This document shows positions 57,250 to 64,000 of a DNA stretch of 64,000 nucleotides, one piece after another. The notes below the pieces were generated by a model. The model saw only the letters and a list, made by a program, of their open reading frames with translations, searched no databases and had not been told where the DNA came from. Positions within the stretch are counted from its first letter, which is position 1. Every line of letters begins with the position of its first letter. The DNA is from Hirundichthys speculiger (Eukaryota > Chordata > Actinopteri > Beloniformes > Exocoetidae). A program made the position numbers and the translations under genes. The stretch is taken from the NCBI GenBank assembly GCA_018398805.1, contig JAGFBZ010001926.1, positions 1-64,000 of the forward strand, given 5' to 3'.

Positions 57250-57760
57250 AATTGTACTACAAAAAGCAACTACAAAAACTAGTTCTAAAAAGGGAGACAG
57301 AAATGTCTGAGTTTATGAGAAAAATGAGAATAAGTAATTGGATGTCATTTGAAACGGCAGCTTTTGTGTCATAAATGAAACTTGAAGTGTACACTGTGAT
57401 CAGAAAGGGGGAGAACACTGTACCCTGAGGAACACCAGAGCTCCACACCCCCTCATCTGACATAAAGCTGTGAAGCCTCAAATACCGTTGTCTCTTGGTT
57501 GTCAGTGGTGCAAGCTGTCAGCTGGCTGTTGACCCCCGCTACTTTTAGCTTCATCTTGAGCAGTGCTGACTGTATTGTCTTAAAGTTAACAGAGAATTTG
57601 AAAAACATGACCCCCACAGTGTCTCTGGGCTCTTGAAGGTGCATTGGGGATCTGAGGATCAGATGGATGGCAGCGTTATCCAACCAAATACCATGTTTGC
57701 ATGCCAACTCCAGGGGGTTCGGGTTTGGCCTCACTAGTGATCTAAAGTAGTTCAATAAAG
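57250..57760 (-). mobile_element. LINE-A fragment
   Basis: Minus strand encodes YFRSLVRPNPNPLELA, IHLILRSPMHL, VMFFKFSVNFKTIQ and, after a frame change, GVPQGTVFSPFLITVYTSSF. RT region of the same family as 21376-22300. Confidence 0.75.
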
Positions 57761-59755
57761 GTGGCTGATCTTTGCCATGCTCCGTTCATTCACTCATTCA
57801 TTCAAAGAAAGAAATGTTTTCTTAACATGTCTAGATTTCTAATGCATATGTGATGCTAATGCCCTCCTTGTTGAAAAAGATTTTTATCTCCAGAGAGACA
57901 TGCAAGTCATAACAGCTCAAAATATTGTCCCAGTCGTGTTCTTTTATGTAGCAATCGCATCACGTTCTTTAACATTTAGCACAAAATAATCAAGAAGTCT
58001 CATGGGTGAGAGAAGTGTTTCTCCTTCATTTACTTTTCTTATCTTAATAAGAAGAACTGAAATTGTCATGACATTTTAAACTTTGTTAAGACCGGTAAAT
58101 AGGTGGCCTCATTGTAATTTGCATTTCTGTAACTTTTTTTTTTTTTTTTTGAGATAGACTGTGTCAAGTGTTTTGGAACATCAAAATAGTTTCCGTTCTT
58201 CTTTTTGAGCAGATGGTCTTCGGATATGGAACTGTGTCAACCCTCACTTCTAAGTTTCTCAAATTTAAAATTTTCTCAAATTAAACATATTTGTTTCTTC
58301 TATCACAGCAATTTTCAAATACATTCAACTGGGTATCCTGTAATTTAGCTTTAAGTATTTTTTTTTCTGTGTATTTGTTGTTACTTACTGAAATAAAGTA
58401 GTTGATACTCTTTTAGCCAATGAGATTTGTGTGTGATAAATTAAGTGAACCAGGAGCTGGAACACTGTTGATTTTACATATGTTGCAGGTGTTTACATAC
58501 TGTAATCTATATGTGGAGAGATTTAGTCAACATGAAACTGTCTCAAATGTGTCAGATAACTTAACAGACTTGAAGTCAAGCTCAAAATGAGAGCTGAAAT
58601 CCTAATCTGTGTGTGGTCTTAACTGTGGCTGAGCTACTCTATAGTTATTATTGAGAATAGGCCTCTGCTAAGCATAGCAAATGTAATCACCCCTCAAGAA
58701 TAATATAATTAACTTGGGAAGAAGCTGTTAATCTAAAACAAGGCTGTCTGATTACTCTGATTACACACACAAACACGTACACACGTGCAAAAAGAACCCG
58801 CATCAACAAAGATGATTAGCTTGTACGACATCTTCTGACAGTGTAGTTTCATATTTGTTAATTCCTGCGTGGTACCGTAGGCACCGCAGATATTCATCCT
58901 CCCACTATATGTACTTAGATATGTAAATTTGTATATCATTAACATTATTTTAATCTTGTATGTTCCAAGAATCACGAAAAAGTATCCTGTATAACCAAAT
59001 GTGAAAGAAAATATTTTTGACATATCTATGGAAATGTATCCCATGTAACCAGTTGTGATAGACAACATGATTAATGCACGTACAGTAAAGTTGAAGAACA
59101 TGTCCATCTATTAGTAATGGTGGGAAATTGAAAAAAAATCTATTTGAATTTAAAGGTTACAGTTGAATTTAGGAGAGAGAGAAAGAGACTAACAAAGCCT
59201 GACTCAAACGTTTATCAGAGTTCAGGAAAGAAGCCGATAGAGCTTTCATGAACAGAGAAGAAAGAGATGACAGAATGTTCAAGTACAGAGCAGAATTAGT
59301 GTTATCTTTGAGGCTTGTGTAAAAAGGAGGAAGTAGAACAGCTCAGATTCAATCTAGGTCCAGCCAGGTTCAAATGTATATCTTTTTAAAATTTCTTTCT
59401 TTCTTTTGTGCAGCCCTAATTGGTATTCTTTTTGTATGTGTATGCATGTATTTGTACATATGAATGAGTGTGGTGCATCTATGCATGTTAATACATATTT
59501 ATGCATTTATATCGTATCGTATAGGAGTATGTACTATATTTTTATGTGCATATATAGCTATGTAAATTCTCTAACCATTTTATCCCTCCCCCCTTAACCA
59601 AGATCTAGATACTTAAACATACCTACAGGCCTGCATACACCCCACAGGACCAAACATGCCAAAATTGAGCAAATCTGCTTTTGACTATTTCCTTTGCTGG
59701 TATATATCTGTGTGTTTTATGTCTGTTTGTCTGTCCTCCTATCTGCATTCATGGA
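57761..59755. other. No recognised gene
   Basis: A poly-T run near 58137 and short unassigned ORFs only. Confidence 0.4.
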
Positions 59756-60160
59756 AGGGAAAATGAATTCCTAAGTTTACTAAAATATCCTACAGGATAA
59801 AGTCAGGGTGTCTTCAACTTAAACAATGAACTAAAGCATCAAAATAAATCCAGTGCAGACTTTAACCTCACAGAGATGCTGTGGGATGACCTCAAGAAAC
59901 CTGTTTACAACAGACATTCCTAAATAAACTAGAAGGAATTGTCTAAGTGGACTTTTACTTTTTCATTTACATTTTCCCCTGAAAAGAAGTTATAATTATT
60001 TTTGCGTTATCAACTTAAACATGTTGTGTTTTGTCTTTTGCTGTGAGTTAGGTGACTATCAGATCGCATTTTATCGTAAATCAATATAAAAGAAAACAAC
60101 CAAAGGAAAATAGCTGATTTCAAGGAGTTGACATACTTTTTCTTGACAGTATATATTCCT
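59756..60160 (+). mobile_element. Probable Tc1-like relic, 3' part
   Basis: ACAGAGATGCTGTGGGATGA then CCTCAAGAAACCTGTTTAC resembles the transposase end (MLWDDLKKPVYN). The end TACTTTTTCTTGACAGTATA suits a Tc1-type terminus. Confidence 0.5.
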
Positions 60161-60278
60161 CATAACTTTAGACAGCATTCAGCATAAAATTGTGAGAATA
60201 TACACAGGTTTTATTTAACCTCAAAAATTTGCATTTCCTGTAGAAACGGGAGACGTGACAGAAGGAGAATACGTCTAT

Positions 60279-60398
60279 CTTGAACTTATTAGGTCAGTTT
60301 AAAGGGGCATCATACAACAAATGATCACAGAGCAGAAAGTCTTGAACTTAGGTCAGTTTAAAGGGGCATCATACAACAAATGATCACAGAGCAAAAGT
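60279..60398. repeat. Two-copy tandem duplication, ~60 bp
   Basis: CTTGAACTTA(TT)AGGTCAG through CACAGAGCA(GA)AAGT occurs at 60279-60340 and again at 60341-60398 with only a few differences. Confidence 0.9.
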
Positions 60399-61437
60399 AG
60401 AGGAATTAGAAATGTCTCAAGTAAACATTAGTTCAGCAATACTGCAATCAAAGAATATATTCTTGTTTTCTTCCAGATTCCACCAAATCTAAACAAGAAG
60501 CAAAAGATCTGACTGAACTAAATAATATTTTTGCTGGCTGCAACAAAACAATAGTTTCATGATGCACCTCTGTGACAGGTCATATTTGATTAAATGTGTT
60601 GTAGGTGATATCTGGAAAATAAAAAAAGAACAAGATGAATTTTCAAAACATACAACCAATGAGTTTCAGCTCCTTATATATAACTGAACAGTTTATGAAA
60701 ATGAAATGAAAAATAGTTTATTATTAATTAATTAATATTATTTTTATTGTCAACAAAATAAAGAAATACATTAAAGAGTAGCAATTAAAAAAGATTCAAG
60801 GCATATGCACACCAGTGGTGAAGCAAGTTAAACAGAATTTTATCAGATGGAGTAAATCAAGCATGCATCACACCCACACAGATCGTGACAACTCTACATG
60901 GTATTTAAGTCACTGGGAGGTGTCAGAGGAAGCATCTTTACGGATCATAAAGCAGCTATTTGTAAAAAATATTCTTATAAAGAAATAGGCTTAGCTGAAA
61001 AGCAAAGAGGAAATTCGTTTTTTATCAGGTGTATGTGGCATTAGGTGGAATAGATTTGTGAGAAAGACAGAAATTTAAATAATGACATTGACTGTTGGTA
61101 AAAACTAGCAATGAGCCAGTTCCAAAAAATAAAGAATAATCATAAATAAGGTAGCCCCCTGGTGGGTAGATGATTTCAGAATTATTAAAGGAGGTTTTGA
61201 AGGTTTTATGATCCCAAAAAGTGCTAATAATTTTCAGAATTTAATTACGTGGATGTTGCAAGATTTTCCATGTTTTTGTATACGTTGCAGCAATTAATTT
61301 ATTGTAAGCTAAACAAATTTGACATATGAGATGTTGTTGTATTTGTATTCAAAATAAATATGGGATATCAAGTCTCACGAACGGCATAATCTTTATACAC
61401 TTTACTTCAGGACTTTGGGATATATGTGATCCACAGG
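60399..61437. other. No recognised gene
   Basis: AT-rich sequence. Confidence 0.35.
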
Positions 61438-61632
61438 TTAGCACTGTCCGGCAAATCTTAGATGCGTCCCTGCTTCAGCACACCTGACTCAAATGAATGA
61501 GTCGTTAACAGACTTGTGCAGACCTGAATGACAAGTTGGTGGTGATCCATTCATTAGAATCAGGTGTGTTGTGGCAGGAAATATCTAAGACATGCAGGAC
61601 AGTGGCCCTCGAGGACTGAATTTGGATACCCC
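61438..61632. mobile_element. Foldback MITE, copy 2
   Basis: Same family as 45404-45624: TCCCTGCTTCAGCACACCTG, then GTCGTTAACAGACTTGTGCA, then CCCTCGAGGACTGAATTTGG. The left end is degraded. Confidence 0.7.
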
Positions 61633-63295
61633 TGATTTAGACATTCAGACTGGGATGACTATTAATTTCCTGTTACAAAACTCAAAAGTGAGGTTAATGT
61701 TTTTCTTTTAAAATAAGGAATGAAAAATTAAGTCTTTTCAGATTGGTTGGTGAATGAAATGCATACACTTTTGTCAGTGGCAAGAAATATGATAACTATG
61801 TTGTTACAACCCAAAAGATGTTGAGTGAGCCTAGGGGTAACTAAAAGAATAAAAGAGAGTAAGAAGGATAGTCAGCTGTTTATTAATGGCAGCAGAGTTT
61901 GCAGCAACTGAAATAAATCAGAACCTAGGATCTCACCCCAGCATACATCCACAAAAAAAAAAACAAAAAAAAAAAAATTTTATAAAAGACCTGGCTCTCA
62001 CACAGAGCAGCAACCCACAGATTTAAACAGCTTTCAACAAACTATACAAGAGAACAGGAACAGGCGACAGGTCTTCATATGGACTTCACACAGAGATGGG
62101 AGTCATAGGCATCCCCCTTCAGCTGTCCTGCAGGCAACAAGTGATGAGGCAGCAGAAACAAAAGAACAGTTAACAAACACACACACACCCAAAATGGCCC
62201 AGATCCTGGAATCCATAACAATGTCTAGGTTTAAACCGTCACCAGCAACAGTCCAACAGTTGTCCAACAGAGGCACATCCCCAACTCAAGTTTTCCTGTG
62301 AATGTCTGAGAAATTGGGATGAGTCTTGGAAGCTATCAGTGTTGTAAAACCAGTGCCACTTGGGATTCCTTCCCTGCAATGCCAGCAGCATGTGCACACA
62401 AGAGTATGATAATATCAGGGCTTTTTTTATTGTAGTATGGCAGCATAATGCTTTTCAGCACATATCTTCTGCATCCTTCAAGCACTAGATGTAAATGAAA
62501 GGCCAATCCATAGAGCCGAGGGTGTCATCCCAGAACTGGCAACAGTAATCCTCAGTGGAGAATTTCATTCAAACCAAGGTCACCCAGCCAAAGCTGGGGA
62601 AACTCTCCCGAGCGTATAAGGGCCGCCGCTTGTGCCTCATTAGTCATGGCTCTGCCGACCACCAACAGGGCATCACCATCACCTCAAAAACGTACAGCAA
62701 TCATGACAGTTCATCCTCCGAGGTTGTCTGACCAGCAGCTCAGCTTGTTTCTCTGTAGGCGCCTGGGGCAACTAAAGTTGACAGAAACCACATTCTGACT
62801 GCTCACGGTGAACCATTGCGATCTTAACCATAAACTGACCCAAGGCCACCAATGACTGTTGTTATGACATCTCTCCCCATCTTCAGCCGTCCCACCAGTG
62901 TAGCAAACCTGTATCACTTGATGTATCACAGTGATGCCAACAACATGCACACACACACCAGTACAGCAATAGTTTTATTTGTTTGTTTGTTTTTCTTTAT
63001 TTTTTTTTTTTTGGGGGGGGGGGGGGGTGTCTATCCTTAGATTGGCAGTAGATTGACTTCAGCAAATGTCTCACTCCTTCTGGTACCTGGTACACTCCTC
63101 CTAAGTAGACAGATGAGGAGAGATGAGGAGCAGCTGTAACCATTTACCACAGTTTGGCCCTATCCCCTGAGCCACTGCTCCATGTCTCCCCCTACAGCTG
63201 AGCATGAACCACATCAATGGGGTTCTCAGATTCTTTTAAAGTTTATTTCCACTTGTAAGAATAGTATTATGGATATGTCTTTACAGAGAGAGAGA
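61633..63295. other. No recognised gene; simple repeats
   Basis: A-rich run near 61955, T-rich then G-rich run at 62990-63028. A CA-rich stretch with short ORFs is not convincing. Confidence 0.35.
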
Positions 63296-63655
63296 GGGAA
63301 AAAAAAGAGGCTGTTCCAAAAAAATTAGCAGTGTCTGCATTTTTCTTTATAAACTCAAACATTGACTGCATAAACTGAGAAATGCTTGAAGATTTATTTT
63401 TCCTCTGAATCACTGAACTAATATAAAATTACTGTTTCTCAGAACTGCTTCACATTTCTGCTGCATGGAGTCGGTCGACTTCTAGCACCTTTGAGCAGGT
63501 ATTTAGACCCAGGACCATTGGACTATTCTCCACCAATTCCTCTCAATTTCTTGGTTTTGCCTCAGAAACAGCATTTTTGATGTCACCCTACAGGTTTTCC
63601 ATTGGATCAAGGTCCAGGGATTGGGCTGACAACTCCATAACCAATGTTGTACCTG
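63296..63655 (-). mobile_element. Tc1-like transposon relic, terminal part
   Basis: AGGCTGTTCCAAAAAAATTAG is the start of a fish Tc1-type element. GAGCAGGTATTTAGACCCAG, GGTTTTGCCTCAGAAACAGC and GGGATTGGGCTGACAACTCC follow in the order seen in the reverse strand of such transposase genes. Confidence 0.6.
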
Positions 63656-64000
63656 AATGCATTTATTGAACTTTGTATATTGTGCGAACGTGAACTGAAC
63701 GCGCTCTCTTTCCCCTTGACGAGCGTCAGGTGTGAACGAGTTCATTCGGGCAGTTGTGAACGACGCTCTTTCAAAGTTCACACATGGACAGAACCGTGCC
63801 AGAATTCCAGCGAACCCCATTTAAAATACACCACAAACGAGCCTAATATGTATCTTCGGGCTGTCGCTTCTGTCCCGCTACGTTTGAAACAAGCACGGAA
63901 GAAGATGAAAGCTGCAGTCCCCCAGAATCGGAGGAGCGTCCTGACTTCAAAGATTATAGTGTAATCTTTGAAGTTGGGGATTGAAATATTGAAATGAGGG
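63656..64000. other. Possible hAT 5' region, cut by window edge
   Basis: Contains TGAACGAGTTCATTCGGGCA and repeated GAACG/CGTTC words suggestive of a hAT subterminal region, then a short acidic frame (EEDESCSPPESEERPDF) ending at a stop. The continuation lies outside the window. Confidence 0.3.

Noticed and set aside
63644..63964. 106-codon plus-strand ORF at the right edge
   Set aside because: No recognisable domain, overlaps transposon-like subterminal sequence; likely chance.

Overview
The window looks like a repeat-rich stretch of a ray-finned (teleost) fish genome. Four things suggest this: intron-containing Siglec/CD22-like immunoglobulin-superfamily genes with vertebrate splice signals, vertebrate 7SL (signal recognition particle) RNA genes, a transposon mix typical of teleosts (several LINE clades, Ty3/gypsy, Tc1, hAT, Harbinger and pogo types, tRNA-derived SINEs), and abundant short microsatellites. 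The species cannot be named from the sequence. There are no bacterial-style operons.

Layout. 1-2194 is a minus-strand LINE cut by the left edge. 2195-4290 is a rearranged edge of a tandem array, interrupted by a 5'-truncated L1-like insertion with a 13-bp target duplication. 4671-5576 is a coiled-coil ORF. About 5740-21375 is the main surprise: a tandem array of roughly 3.1-3.3 kb units carrying five 7SL RNA genes on the plus strand (starts 7305, 10454, 13579, 16859, 20136). Their RNA sequences are almost invariant while the spacers, which carry two decayed LINE fragments and a TGATA microsatellite, differ by substitutions and indels. 21376-24000 holds a LINE 3' half, a hAT MITE with an 8-bp target duplication, and dispersed repeats.

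25201-35520 (minus) is a large Siglec-like receptor gene: signal peptide, V, C2, C2, V, C2, C2, linker, V, C2, transmembrane segment, then a cytoplasmic tail built from micro-exons. The exons I delimited sum to a 999-residue open frame. Its largest intron contains a ~2-kb Harbinger-like element with an internal palindrome. 35.5-50.6 kb is a transposon graveyard: a gypsy deletion derivative with intact LTRs, a solo LTR with nested hAT and SINE, a TA-flanked element with inverted minisatellite arms, and a pogo transposase relic. 50735-53202 (plus) is a second, smaller Siglec-like receptor (signal peptide, V, C2, transmembrane segment, tyrosine-containing tail). Its C2 exon carries one extra base. 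53.2-64.0 kb is mostly relic transposons, with a partial duplicate of the second gene's tail region at about 55.2 kb.

The two receptors are divergently oriented members of one family. Shared features are the Siglec-type cysteine pattern, phase-1 Ig exons, phase-2 tail exons, and a repeated basic tail motif of the form S-[ILM]-W-x-R-[LF]-S-R. Such receptors usually tune leukocyte signalling by binding sialylated glycans. Two of the three V domains in the large gene lack the arginine expected to contact sialic acid. Exon boundaries were read by eye from splice signals and reading phase; a few may be off by a base.
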